Positions 1 to 7,698 of a stretch of DNA of 64,000 nucleotides are shown piece after piece. The notes beneath the pieces were generated by a model. The model had not been told where the DNA came from and made no database searches. It was given only the letters and a program-made list of their open reading frames with translations. How positions within the stretch are numbered: the stretch's first letter is position 1; the number at the start of each line of letters is the position of its first letter. This DNA comes from JALZHR01 sp036388475. Its GTDB lineage: Bacteria; Acidobacteriota; Blastocatellia; Pyrinomonadales; Pyrinomonadaceae. The translations under genes and the position numbers were made by a program. The stretch covers positions 1-64,000 of the forward strand of contig DASVRT010000120.1 in the NCBI GenBank assembly GCA_036388475.1. Direction: 5' to 3'.

Positions 1-2
1 GG

Positions 3-221
3 CAGATTTTTGAAGCGCCGATGCTCGTTGATATGGATAAGCGGGAAGATTACGACGAAACGCGCTTTATCGGCGTCGGCTTTTTGAAAAATATTATCGT
101 CGTTATCGTTTTCACCGAACCGGACGCAGAAAGGATTCGCGTTATCTCTTTGCGCAAAGCATTAAAATATGAGCGAGAACGATTTGAAGAATTCATCAGA
201 AACGAACTGGACAAAACTTGA
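3..221 (+). CDS. brnT: BrnT family toxin (5' end cut by window)
   Basis: C-terminal part of a BrnT-type ribonuclease toxin of a type II toxin-antitoxin pair. The open frame runs from the window edge; the first ATG, at 21, is internal to the family's usual length, so the true start lies upstream. Family hallmarks seen are the 'DxREDYxExRFIGVGFL' stretch, the strand 'VVIVFTE' and the C-terminal 'RIRVISLRKALKYER' segment that carries the basic catalytic surface in BrnT. Its 3' end overlaps the antitoxin gene by 53 nt, the usual brnTA arrangement. BrnT cleaves RNA and is neutralised by BrnA; these roles are family knowledge. Confidence 0.85.
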   Translation, partial: QIFEAPMLVDMDKREDYDETRFIGVGFLKNIIVVIVFTEPDAERIRVISLRKALKYERERFEEFIRNELDKT

Positions 222-444
222 AGCGATGAGCGACGAAGAAATAGATACTTCGGACATTCCGCCGCTTGCCGAGAATTTTTTTACCAATGCCCGTTTGCGA
301 ATGCCGCGCGATAAAGTCTTCGTCACGGTCAGCGTGGAGAAAGACGTAATTGATTGGTATCAGGCACAGGGCGAAGATTCTAAAGCATTAATGAGCGCGG
401 CGTTAAAAATCTATGCGGAAGCGCACAGAGAAATACGTGGCTGA
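169..444 (+). CDS. brnA: BrnA family antitoxin
   Basis: 91-residue antitoxin partner of the preceding toxin. The N-terminal part carries the BrnA signature 'TNWTKLEAMSDEEIDTSDIPP', followed by 'FFTNARLRMPRDKV' and a C-terminal ribbon-helix-helix region (about residues 49-88, 'VFVTVSVEKDVIDWY...'). In this family the RHH domain binds the operon promoter and the N-terminal part binds BrnT, so the pair is normally autoregulated; the promoter lies outside this window. The start at 169 is inside brnT and has no clear ribosome binding site, consistent with translational coupling. A later Met (residue 20) is a less likely start because it would remove part of the conserved motif. Confidence 0.85.
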   Translation: MSENDLKNSSETNWTKLEAMSDEEIDTSDIPPLAENFFTNARLRMPRDKVFVTVSVEKDVIDWYQAQGEDSKALMSAALKIYAEAHREIRG

Positions 445-505
445 AAATGTTCACGCCCTCGAACGCGTAAAACGATGATTTTCTTAAAACGCTGTATTGC
501 CCAAC

Positions 506-635
506 CATTTACCGGATAAATTTGTTTCGGAAGAACATTTCATAATGCGGGAAATATTTTTTACTGTTCAGGAGCTTATTTATCCGGCTTCGGGCAGAAA
601 AAGCTGATTGAAAAATTCGCTAATCTGGAAAAGGC
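506..635. repeat. Dispersed direct repeat, copy R1
   Basis: Two blocks recur further right. Block 1 (506-531, core 'ATAAATTTGTTTCG') returns at 1612-1638. Block 2 (585-634, beginning 'CGGCTTCGGGCAGAAAAAGC' and continuing 'GATTGAAAAATT') returns at 1652-1683 and 2111-2160. The rest of 445-660 shows no gene. Confidence 0.75.
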
Positions 636-660
636 GTAAATTTTCGTCGCCTGAAAAATT

Positions 661-1491
661 ATGAAAATTTGTCCGGTTTGCCAACGAGAATATGAAAGCG
701 CGAATGCCAAATTTTGCGCTGTTGACGGGGAGTCGCTCGTTGAACAAACTTATGCTGCCGCGCCGCCGCAGTATGGCGCTCAACCGACGGGCGCGCCGTT
801 TTCGGCAAGTCTGGCGCTGGCTTTTTTCGCTCATCGTTTCATCGAGGTTATGCCGCCGGAAAAATCCGGCACGTTGTCGTTCTGCCAGCCAAACGTCAAA
901 GTGAATTCCTGGCAGCTCGTGACCGAATTGCCGATTATTGCGTTCTGGCATTTGTACGAAAATAACTGCATTCGCTTTACGCCCACCGCCAAAGCGGCTT
1001 TTCTCAGAAGCGATATAACGCTCGTCATCGAAGCCAACCCGGCGAGTCAGGCGAGCTTTCCCTGTCTGGAACACGATTTTTGGGAGATTATCAAACGCTC
1101 GCCGCCGGGCGTCACCGTCGAGACGGTCTTTAAGCAATTTCTCGGCGGGCGTAATACCGAGCCGGAAAAAAATCTTATCGAGAGGCTGACCGCGTGGATG
1201 ATTCAGCTCGGTTACGGTCAGCCCGATAATTCGCCGAAACCATTTTTTAGAATGGGCAGCATACCGTTGTTCGAGAAGTTTGCGCCCGATTGCCGGCGCA
1301 TCGCGGCTCAGCAGCAGGCGGCGCAAATCATTCACCGGCGCTGGATGAAATTTCGCGCCGAACAGCCCGACGTTTTCTATTATTTGTTCGATGACGTAGT
1401 AGACGCCGCCATCAACCGCGTCGGCAACAGTAAAATTCACTCTTCTCACTACTGGCACGCCGAAAGTTTTCGCCGTTACGGAAAAACCTAG
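661..1491 (+). CDS. Hypothetical protein with N-terminal zinc ribbon
   Basis: 276-residue protein of unknown function. Residues 1-25 form a short zinc-ribbon-like module ('CPVC' at 4-7, 'FCAVDG' at 18-23), the same N-terminal tag seen on the DUF4190 protein near 12.3 kb. An Ala/Pro/Gly-rich linker follows (about 30-48). Then comes a roughly 225-residue globular region with no motif I recognise ('LPIIAFWHLYENN', 'WMIQLGYGQP'). No signal peptide or membrane segment is visible. There is no clear ribosome binding site before the ATG. It lies between two copies of a dispersed repeat. A long antisense frame on the minus strand (580-1458) exists; the plus frame is preferred because of the Cys module. 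Confidence 0.6.
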   Translation: MKICPVCQREYESANAKFCAVDGESLVEQTYAAAPPQYGAQPTGAPFSASLALAFFAHRFIEVMPPEKSGTLSFCQPNVKVNSWQLVTELPIIAFWHLYENNCIRFTPTAKAAFLRSDITLVIEANPASQASFPCLEHDFWEIIKRSPPGVTVETVFKQFLGGRNTEPEKNLIERLTAWMIQLGYGQPDNSPKPFFRMGSIPLFEKFAPDCRRIAAQQQAAQIIHRRWMKFRAEQPDVFYYLFDDVVDAAINRVGNSKIHSSHYWHAESFRRYGKT

Positions 1492-1611
1492 GCAGCGGCG
1501 AACAATTCAATGGACGCGGGCGGCTACTTTGTTATTTGGCTTGTCCGTCGAACTCAAAGTTGCGTGTTGGCGGTTTCGCCCGGCGTCGGCTCAGGCGTTT
1601 GCGTTTCGAGC

Positions 1612-1683
1612 AACGATTTATCGAATAAATTTGTTTCGAAATAACGTTTTTCGGCTTCGGGCAAAAGAAGCAGATTGAAAAAT
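1612..1683. repeat. Dispersed direct repeat, copy R2
   Basis: Contains both blocks of R1 in the same order but closer together: 'ATAAATTTGTTTCG' within 1612-1638 and 'CGGCTTCGGGCA' followed by 'GATTGAAAAATT' at 1652-1683. It ends two bases before the ATG of the next gene. Confidence 0.75.
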
Positions 1684-1684
1684 T

Positions 1685-2110
1685 ATGGAGATAAATGTCT
1701 GGGACTTTTTAACTTTGCGGAATGTAATGGCGGCAATCCTGGTTTTGCCGCTTTTGACGATGCTTTTCTTTGTGCCTTTTCTTTACTCGCTTTCCAAAAA
1801 TGCGCGGGAATGGCTGACTATCTTTGGTTTTTTGGGATTTATCGCAAATATCGTGCTTGCCATTGAGTGCTGCTACCGAATCCTGAATTCAATTTTAGCT
1901 TACGCCACACAAAAACCCACCTTAGTTTTTGACCCCAAATTAGAAAGGATGGTTTCTTATCAAGAGCCTTATGACTTTAGATACATTGTCTATGCGGCGA
2001 TATTTTTCAGCATCTCATTTTTGACCTGGCTTTTACTTGATAAGATTTCCCCGTGGGAACAAAAGAGTAAAAAAAATTCGGAAGTTATTTCGCTTGATTT
2101 GACTAAATAA
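1685..2110 (+). CDS. Hypothetical membrane protein
   Basis: 141 residues with three predicted membrane segments: about 13-35 (rich in Leu and Phe), 43-65 and 101-119. A polar loop sits between the second and third segments and a lysine-rich tail ends the protein. No family is recognised. The ATG at 1685 lies at the very edge of repeat copy R2, and repeat copy R3 begins directly after the stop codon, so the gene is framed by direct repeats like a cassette. I see no convincing ribosome binding site; a leaderless or repeat-supplied start is possible. Confidence 0.6.
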   Translation: MEINVWDFLTLRNVMAAILVLPLLTMLFFVPFLYSLSKNAREWLTIFGFLGFIANIVLAIECCYRILNSILAYATQKPTLVFDPKLERMVSYQEPYDFRYIVYAAIFFSISFLTWLLLDKISPWEQKSKKNSEVISLDLTK

Positions 2111-2160
2111 CGGCTTCAGACAGAAAAAGCCGGTTGAAAAATTTGCGAATCCGGAAAGGC
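2111..2160. repeat. Dispersed direct repeat, copy R3 (block 2 only)
   Basis: Begins immediately after the stop codon of the preceding gene. It matches R1 block 2 over about 50 nt ('CGGCTTCAGACAGAAAAAGC', then 'GGTTGAAAAATTTGC', then 'GGAAAGGC'). Confidence 0.75.
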
Positions 2161-2465
2161 TTAATTCGTGCCGGTATTTTAGATTGGCATAAATATATTT
2201 CTCTCATCTTTCAATAAATCGAAGACGGTTCATCCGACTTTTTCCTTCTGAAAATAAAAAATTGTAAGCTTCGGCTGATTTTTGCCATATATAAGCGAGG
2301 AGAAAATTCAGAAAGATACCTGAAACACGGACAATTCATCAAATTGTGCTCACGTTATTAAGCTGTGCCAGGACAACTCTTAATTTATGCGACAAGCTTC
2401 TCCGGAACGAATGCAGAAAGAGTTGAATGACACATTAACCATTTAACAATTAAAGGAGATAACTG
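2161..2465. other. Intergenic region, no gene seen
   Basis: About 300 nt, AT-rich and without a plausible reading frame. The only functional element I can point to is the Shine-Dalgarno 'AAAGGAGAT' at 2452-2460, just before the next ATG. Confidence 0.6.
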
Positions 2466-2894
2466 ATGCCAACGATTACCAACCGCATTCTTGCATTACC
2501 CGAAGCCGGTCCGGACAATATAAAAATCGATGTCAAATACACAATCAATTTCAGCAGATTTGAAAGAAATCTGGTTGGACTCGGGATGACCTTCCGGGAG
2601 CTGGTCGAGGTATTCGGCGTGGATGCCGAGCAGAGGACTTCGCAGCTCCTGAAACGCGTGGTGTTCGGGCAATTGCCGGTGACGGCGAACACCCCGCAAT
2701 TAAATCGCCACCATACGAAAATCGTGTCCAGGGCTTCGCTCGATGAGGATTTGGGCATTTTTACGTTAGACGACGATGAGATTATTTGCCGGATTCAAAT
2801 CCTGCCGGTCGGCTTGCCGCCCGCCTTCACAAATGCATTTACTAATCAGGTGATTTTGTCCGAGGACTTAATCAACCAGCCGGTCGTCCCTTAA
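2466..2894 (+). CDS. Hypothetical protein
   Basis: 142-residue soluble protein with no signal peptide or membrane segment and no recognised domain. A strong Shine-Dalgarno ('AAAGGAGAT') sits 5 nt before the ATG and a perfect-stem terminator follows the stop, so it is an independently expressed real gene. The sequence is mixed alpha/beta with an 'FRELVEVFGVDAEQRTSQLLKRVVFGQLPV' central part (no long quote implied as a motif). The C-terminal part has the form of a beta-rich domain. The repeat-rich region to the left suggests accessory DNA, but this gene itself has ordinary signals. Confidence 0.65.
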   Translation: MPTITNRILALPEAGPDNIKIDVKYTINFSRFERNLVGLGMTFRELVEVFGVDAEQRTSQLLKRVVFGQLPVTANTPQLNRHHTKIVSRASLDEDLGIFTLDDDEIICRIQILPVGLPPAFTNAFTNQVILSEDLINQPVVP

Positions 2895-2927
2895 CAATAA
2901 GCCCCGACTAATCCGGTTTCGTTTCGG

Positions 2928-2963
2928 AAAAGCATTTTCCCGCGTCGGGAAAATGCTTTTTCG
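2928..2963 (+). terminator. Rho-independent terminator
   Basis: Perfect 14-bp stem: 'AAAAGCATTTTCCC' (2928-2941), loop GCGTC, then 'GGGAAAATGCTTTT' (2947-2960). The A-tract and T-tract make it usable in both directions. Confidence 0.85.
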
Positions 2964-3044
2964 TGTTCTGAAAATAGTTTTACCGGCTGCGAGCTGAAAA
3001 GGTGTGCCGAGTTTTAACTACTGCGAGCTAAGTATCGGATTGTC

Positions 3045-3069
3045 ATTCAAAATTCAAAATTCAAAACTT
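3045..3069. repeat. Heptamer repeat, ATTCAAA family
   Basis: Three consecutive 7-nt words 'ATTCAAA' followed by 'ACTT', in the gap upstream of the DUF4139 gene. No reverse-complement arm is obvious close by. The remainder of 2964-3199 holds no gene. Confidence 0.7.
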
Positions 3070-3199
3070 ACAACTCAGCGTCCGGCACCGAAAATTTCCC
3101 ATTTCTCACAAAAGCAACCGTTTTCGCTTCTCACCTCATCTTGTGGTGAAACATCCATCAAATGTTACCTTCTGAAATTTCTATTTAAGGATTCCGTTT

Positions 3200-5392
3200 A
3201 TGAAAACAAAATTTTTGCTTCCCTTTGTATTGGTGTGCCTGATTTCGACCGGCGGTTTCGGGCAGACTCGTAATGTCCGAACTACAAAACCGAAGGCGGT
3301 CGCGCCGGTGCCGCAGTTTAATAATCAGAATCAACTGCCGATTCGGCGCGTGATTCTTTATTCCAACGGCGTGGCTTATATCGAGCGGCGCGGGCTGGTT
3401 TCGGGCAACGCCGAGGTCAATCTTTCGTTTAAGCAGTCGCAGGTGGACGACGTTTTAAAGTCGATGCTGGTGCTGGATTTACAGGGAAAAATCGGCGCGG
3501 TTTCTTATAATTCGTCGATGCCGACCGGCGCGCGGATGTCGGAAATTCCCTTTTCGGTCAGTCCTCTGACGGCGGACGGCGGCGGGATTGCGGGCGTCCT
3601 GGCGCAATTGCAGGGCGCAAAAGTTTCCGTCACGACGGCGAAAGGAACTTTTTCGGGCGCGATTTTAACGGTTGAAAGAAAAGAAATTCGCGGCGAAAAA
3701 TCGGCGAGCGTCTCGCCGTTTCTCGTGATTGCTTCGGATTCGGGCGAAATTTCGACTTTCGATTTAAACGAGATTCGCTCCGTCAAACTGCTCGACGAAG
3801 GCACGCGGCGCGATTTGTCGGAGTTTGCCAACGCTTCGGCTTCGGCGCGCAGGCGCGATGCGAAAACGATTTCGGTGACGAGCGAAGGCACGGGGCAGCG
3901 CGAGATGATTGTCAGCTACACCATCGCCGCGCCGATTTGGAAGACGACTTACCGCGTCGTTTTGGACGAAGCCGGAAAACCGTTTTTTCAGGGCTGGGCG
4001 ATTGTCGATAACATCAGCGACGAAGACTGGCAGGACGTGCAGCTCTCGCTCGTTTCCGGCACGCCGGTTTCGTTTATCCAGCCGATTCAGCAGCCGTTTT
4101 ATCGCTATCGCCCGGTCGTCCCGATTCCGCAGGATTTGCAGGTGCAGCCGCAGGTTTACGAGCCGCAGAGCAGCATCGACCCGACTGATAACAAAATTCA
4201 AACGACCATTAGTTCTCAAAACGCCGAGCTTCTGCCGAAAGGCACGAATTTCAGCAGCCTTTTAAAAACACAGCAGACGACAACGATTGACGGTACGAGC
4301 AGCGCGGAAAACACTTTTCTGGTGGATGGTCAGAGCGTTCAGACGACTTCCATCAGCGATGCTTTGACCAATCAAAAATCGGGCGTCGAAACGTCCGCGA
4401 CGGGCGGCGAAATCGGCGATTTGTTCGAATACCGGATTGCCCGTCCCGTGACGGTTCTGCGCGACCGCTCGGCTTTGATTCCGATTGTCCAGACGAAAAT
4501 GGACGGCGAACGCGTCGCCGTTTACAACGAAGCCGTGCGGCAGGACCGACCGTACAGCGGCGTTTTATTAAAAAATATGACGAATCTGACGCTCGAAAAC
4601 GGCAGTCTGACCGTGATTGACGGCAACGCTTATGCCGGCGAGGCGCTGATGGAAAGACTCAAGCCGAAAGAGCAGCGACTGATTTCCTTCGCGCTGGATT
4701 TGGGAACGCACGTTCGCGTTCGCCCGGTGCAAAACCGCGAAGCCGTCCGGCTGATAAAAATCATCAACGGCGTTTTCCAGATTCATTATTTTACGAGCAA
4801 CGAAAAGCTCTACCAGATTGCCAACCAGACCGAGCGCCCGAAAGTTTTATACATCGAATACCCGATTCGCGAAGGCTGGCTGCTGTCGGAAAACACGCCG
4901 AAGCCGGAATATTCGACGCAGCGCTATCATCGTTTCCGCGTCGAATTAAAACCGTTCGAGGAAAAGGAATTGACCGTCTCGGAACGCCAGCCGCTGATGG
5001 AAACTTACAACCTGACCTCGCTGACCAGACCGCAGCTGGAACTGTTTCTCTCGCAGCGTTATATCGACGCCGCGACGAAAGCGAAACTCGAAAGGCTGAT
5101 TGATTTGCGCATTCAAATCGCGCAGATTGACGCCAAAATCGAAGGCTTTCAAGACGAAGAGGCAGACATCTCGACCGACCAGAAACGGCTTCGCGAAAAC
5201 ATCGAGGCGCTGTCGAAAACGCCCGAAGCCAGGCAGTTAATCACTCGCTACATTCAAAAAGCCGACGAGCAGGAATCCAGAATCGAACAGATAAACAAGG
5301 AAAGAAAATCCCTGCAGCAGGAAAGAGCGCGCATCGAAAGCGAGCTGGCGACGGAGATTCGCAACTTCGAGCTTGAGCGCAAGCCGAGCTAG
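3200..5392 (+). CDS. Secreted DUF4139 domain-containing protein
   Basis: 730 residues with a Sec signal peptide (about 1-21, ending 'GGFGQ'). The conserved N-terminal part reads 'RRVILYSNGVAYIERRG' and 'FKQSQVDDVLKSMLVLDL', typical of proteins with a DUF4140/DUF4139 architecture. The central beta-rich DUF4139 part (about 235-600) contains 'IVSYTIAAPIWKTTYRVVL'. The C-terminal 100 residues (about 625-725) are strongly charged and heptad-like, a likely coiled coil. A Ser/Thr/Gln-rich insertion lies at about 325-400. Function in bacteria is not established; the family is exported and often called mucoidy-inhibitor-like. The Shine-Dalgarno is 'AAGGA'. It is convergent with the next gene. Confidence 0.8.
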   Translation: MKTKFLLPFVLVCLISTGGFGQTRNVRTTKPKAVAPVPQFNNQNQLPIRRVILYSNGVAYIERRGLVSGNAEVNLSFKQSQVDDVLKSMLVLDLQGKIGAVSYNSSMPTGARMSEIPFSVSPLTADGGGIAGVLAQLQGAKVSVTTAKGTFSGAILTVERKEIRGEKSASVSPFLVIASDSGEISTFDLNEIRSVKLLDEGTRRDLSEFANASASARRRDAKTISVTSEGTGQREMIVSYTIAAPIWKTTYRVVLDEAGKPFFQGWAIVDNISDEDWQDVQLSLVSGTPVSFIQPIQQPFYRYRPVVPIPQDLQVQPQVYEPQSSIDPTDNKIQTTISSQNAELLPKGTNFSSLLKTQQTTTIDGTSSAENTFLVDGQSVQTTSISDALTNQKSGVETSATGGEIGDLFEYRIARPVTVLRDRSALIPIVQTKMDGERVAVYNEAVRQDRPYSGVLLKNMTNLTLENGSLTVIDGNAYAGEALMERLKPKEQRLISFALDLGTHVRVRPVQNREAVRLIKIINGVFQIHYFTSNEKLYQIANQTERPKVLYIEYPIREGWLLSENTPKPEYSTQRYHRFRVELKPFEEKELTVSERQPLMETYNLTSLTRPQLELFLSQRYIDAATKAKLERLIDLRIQIAQIDAKIEGFQDEEADISTDQKRLRENIEALSKTPEARQLITRYIQKADEQESRIEQINKERKSLQQERARIESELATEIRNFELERKPS

Positions 5393-5476
5393 GAACTGAG
5401 AACTGAGTGGCAAGAAGCGAGAACTGAGAAGCTATTCGTTTTTCAGTTCTCGCTTCTCAGTTTTCACTTTTCGCTT
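5393..5476. repeat. Heptamer hairpin between convergent genes, GAACTGA family
   Basis: Seven-nt words in strict phase: GAACTGA (5393), GAACTGA (5400), GTGGCAA, GAAGCGA (5414), GAACTGA (5421), GAAGCTA. The reverse-complement words follow: TTCAGTT (5442), CTCGCTT, CTCAGTT, TTCACTT, TTCGCTT (5470). The arms pair (5414-5427 with 5443-5456), so it probably serves as the bidirectional terminator. Confidence 0.8.
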
Positions 5477-5477
5477 A

Positions 5478-6641
5478 TTAGATTTTGATAAAAATTCGCT
5501 TGCGATACAGCAGCCACATCAGAAACAGCCAGACCAGAATAAACGAAACGGCATACATCAGCGAGGCGTTTAGCGGCGCGGCAACCGGGAGAAACAGGTG
5601 GTTGAAAATCCACTGCTGCAAGGAAATCGCCTTTCCGTCGATTTCGCCGACTTTGATAATTCCCAAAAGCTTCGCCATCAAGCCCGAACCGACAAACAGC
5701 GCCAGCGCGTTGACGCCGAAAATGACAAACGGTTTTGTCCACGCCCGGTAGCCTTTGATGTCAATCAGCCAGTAGCAAAAGCCGAGCAAACACAGCGCTA
5801 AACCGGCGGTATAAACGACGTAAGAACTCGTCCACAAAGATTTGTTGAGCGGAAAAGCCAACTGCCAGACGTAGCCGAGAGCCAGCAAAGCCACGCCGAA
5901 AAAAAACATCGCCGAAACCTTTTCGTGGTCGTCGATTTTCCGCCGCAGCCAATGCCCGCACAAAACTCCGGCAAGCGTCGTCGCCAGCGCCGGAATCGTG
6001 CTCAATAATCCTTCCGGGTCGTAAACTTTTCCCTGTTTCCAGATGTGATTTTCCGTCAGAATCGCGCGGTCGAGATAAGCGGCGAGATTGCAGGCTTTGT
6101 CGTTCATCGTCGTCACTTCACAGCCGGGAACGGGAATTAAAGTCATCAAAGCCCAGTAAAGCAGCAGCAGCGCGGCGGCGATAATCGCCTGCTGTTTCCA
6201 GTCGGTATGCACGAAAATCAAAGCCGCGCACAGGTAGCAAACCGCGATGCGCTGCAAAACGCCCATTATCCGCACGTTTGAAACGTCGAGCCATTCGCCT
6301 TTCGTAAAATTGTAAAAAGGAAACGTCGTCAGAAATAAGCCGAGCAGAAAAATCACAATCGCGCGCCTGATGATTTTTCGGTAAATTTCCGCATTGACGC
6401 CGCCGTTTTCAACGCGCCTGCCCAATGCCAGCGAAATCGCCGCGCCGACGATAAACAGAAAGAACGGGAAAACGTAATCGGTCGGCGTGATGCCGTTCCA
6501 CGCGGCGTGTTCGAGCGGGTCGTAAATCGCCGACCACGTCCCCGGATTATTGACCAGAACCATTCCGGCGACGGTCATTCCGCGAAAAACGTCGAGCGAC
6601 ACGAGCCGGTTTGCCGAAATATTCTGCGCTTCTGCTGCCAT
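5478..6641 (-). CDS. Heparan-alpha-glucosaminide N-acetyltransferase-like / DUF5009 membrane protein
   Basis: 387 residues, polytopic with about ten hydrophobic segments. The N-terminal signature 'RLVSLDVFRGMTVAGMVLVN' and the following 'PTDYVFPFFLFIVGAAISLALG' are diagnostic of the YeiB/HGSNAT/DUF5009 group of membrane acyltransferases. Eukaryotic members acetylate terminal glucosamine across a membrane using acetyl-CoA. The bacterial substrate is unknown, but a cell-envelope sugar is a reasonable guess given the nearby O-antigen ligase and SIS enzyme. The start is supported by 'AAGGA' upstream. It is transcribed toward the DUF4139 gene. Confidence 0.8.
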   Translation of the reverse strand: MAAEAQNISANRLVSLDVFRGMTVAGMVLVNNPGTWSAIYDPLEHAAWNGITPTDYVFPFFLFIVGAAISLALGRRVENGGVNAEIYRKIIRRAIVIFLLGLFLTTFPFYNFTKGEWLDVSNVRIMGVLQRIAVCYLCAALIFVHTDWKQQAIIAAALLLLYWALMTLIPVPGCEVTTMNDKACNLAAYLDRAILTENHIWKQGKVYDPEGLLSTIPALATTLAGVLCGHWLRRKIDDHEKVSAMFFFGVALLALGYVWQLAFPLNKSLWTSSYVVYTAGLALCLLGFCYWLIDIKGYRAWTKPFVIFGVNALALFVGSGLMAKLLGIIKVGEIDGKAISLQQWIFNHLFLPVAAPLNASLMYAVSFILVWLFLMWLLYRKRIFIKI

Positions 6642-6733
6642 AAACTTTTCCTTTTTTTTGTTGGCTTAACGACGTAGTTTTAGTTATATTTACTCTACAA
6701 CGAAAAAGTGTCAAACGAATCGGGGAGGGTTTT

Positions 6734-7630
6734 ATGGATTGGGAGAAAATTAAGAAGTTTTTCGTGCGCCTTTACAAAAAGATAAATGACGACGACATTC
6801 TCGGCAATGCGGCGCAGGTCGCCTTTTATTTTACGTTCGCGCTGTTTCCGCTTTTACTGTTTTTGATAAGTCTTTTCGGCATAATCCTGAACAGCGCCGA
6901 CGATATGCGCGGCGAGCTTTTCGTTTACCTGCGGCAGATAATGCCGGGGTCGGCGTTTACTTTGATCGAGACGACGCTTCAGGAAGTCGCCGAAAATACT
7001 TCGGGCAGTAAACTGACGATTGGAATCCTGATTACGCTCTGGTCGGCTTCCGCCGGAATCGACAATCTGCGCGGCGCGCTCAACGAAGTTTATAACCTGA
7101 AAGAAAATCGCCCGTGGTGGAAGACGAAATTGATGGCGGTGCTTTTAACGCTCGGCGTCGGCGTCTTGGTTTTTGTGGCAATCGGCTTGATTTTTTACGG
7201 CACGCAGCTGCTCGGCTACCTTTTGCCGATTGATTCGCCGTATCTTTTAAAACCGCTCGGCTGGATAATCCTTCTGGTCGTTTTGATTCTGACCTTCGCG
7301 CTGGTTTACAATTTTGCGCCGAACCACGACGCGTTCGATTGGAAATGGATCACGCCCGGCGCGATTATCAGCATCGTTTTATGGCTGCTGCTTTCCGGCG
7401 TATTCCGCATTTACCTGCGATATTTCGATTCCTACGCGAAAACCTACGGCTCGCTCGGCGCGGTCATTATTCTGCTGCTGTGGCTTTATCTGACGGCAAT
7501 GGTTATCCTCATCGGCGGCGCGATAAACGCCATTTTCGACGATGAATCCGGCGTGGAAAAAGAAAACGAAGACCCGAAACAGGTCGAAGAAGAAGAAACG
7601 CAGACCGGAAAGGAAGCCCGCGCTAACTAA
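6734..7630 (+). CDS. YihY/BrkB family inner-membrane protein
   Basis: 298 residues. The family core is clear: 'AAQVAFYFTFALFPLLLFLISLFG' near residue 25, 'LWSASAGIDNLRGALNEVYN' near 105, then further transmembrane helices and 'YGSLGAVIILLLWLYLTAM' near 240. About six membrane segments are visible. The C-terminal 30 residues are a highly acidic cytoplasmic tail. The family was once annotated as ribonuclease BN or virulence factor BrkB, but no enzymatic role is accepted. 'GGGGAGGG' gives a strong ribosome binding site. The divergent neighbour is the DUF5009 gene; the SIS gene lies downstream in the same direction. Confidence 0.88.
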   Translation: MDWEKIKKFFVRLYKKINDDDILGNAAQVAFYFTFALFPLLLFLISLFGIILNSADDMRGELFVYLRQIMPGSAFTLIETTLQEVAENTSGSKLTIGILITLWSASAGIDNLRGALNEVYNLKENRPWWKTKLMAVLLTLGVGVLVFVAIGLIFYGTQLLGYLLPIDSPYLLKPLGWIILLVVLILTFALVYNFAPNHDAFDWKWITPGAIISIVLWLLLSGVFRIYLRYFDSYAKTYGSLGAVIILLLWLYLTAMVILIGGAINAIFDDESGVEKENEDPKQVEEEETQTGKEARAN

Positions 7631-7690
7631 GCGGTAAGTGGTAAGCTTTTATGCTTTCACTTACCACTTACCGCTTACCGCTTACCGCTT
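7631..7690. repeat. Heptamer hairpin, CTTACCG family
   Basis: Left arm words GCGGTAA (7631) and GTGGTAA (7638). Right arm words ACTTACC (7659), ACTTACC (7666), GCTTACC (7673), GCTTACC (7680), GCTT. The 28-nt offset keeps both arms in the same 7-nt phase. The hairpin occupies nearly the whole gap between the YihY and SIS genes. Confidence 0.8.
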
Positions 7691-7698
7691 AAAAACCT

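Noticed and set aside
580..1458. Long minus-strand frame (292 codons) over the gene at 661-1491
   Set aside because: It lacks a ribosome site and family motifs, is Arg-rich as antisense frames are, and overlaps the zinc-ribbon gene almost fully.
506..2160. Integron attC sites
   Set aside because: The repeats lack the R and L box core (GTTRRRY) and no integrase is present.
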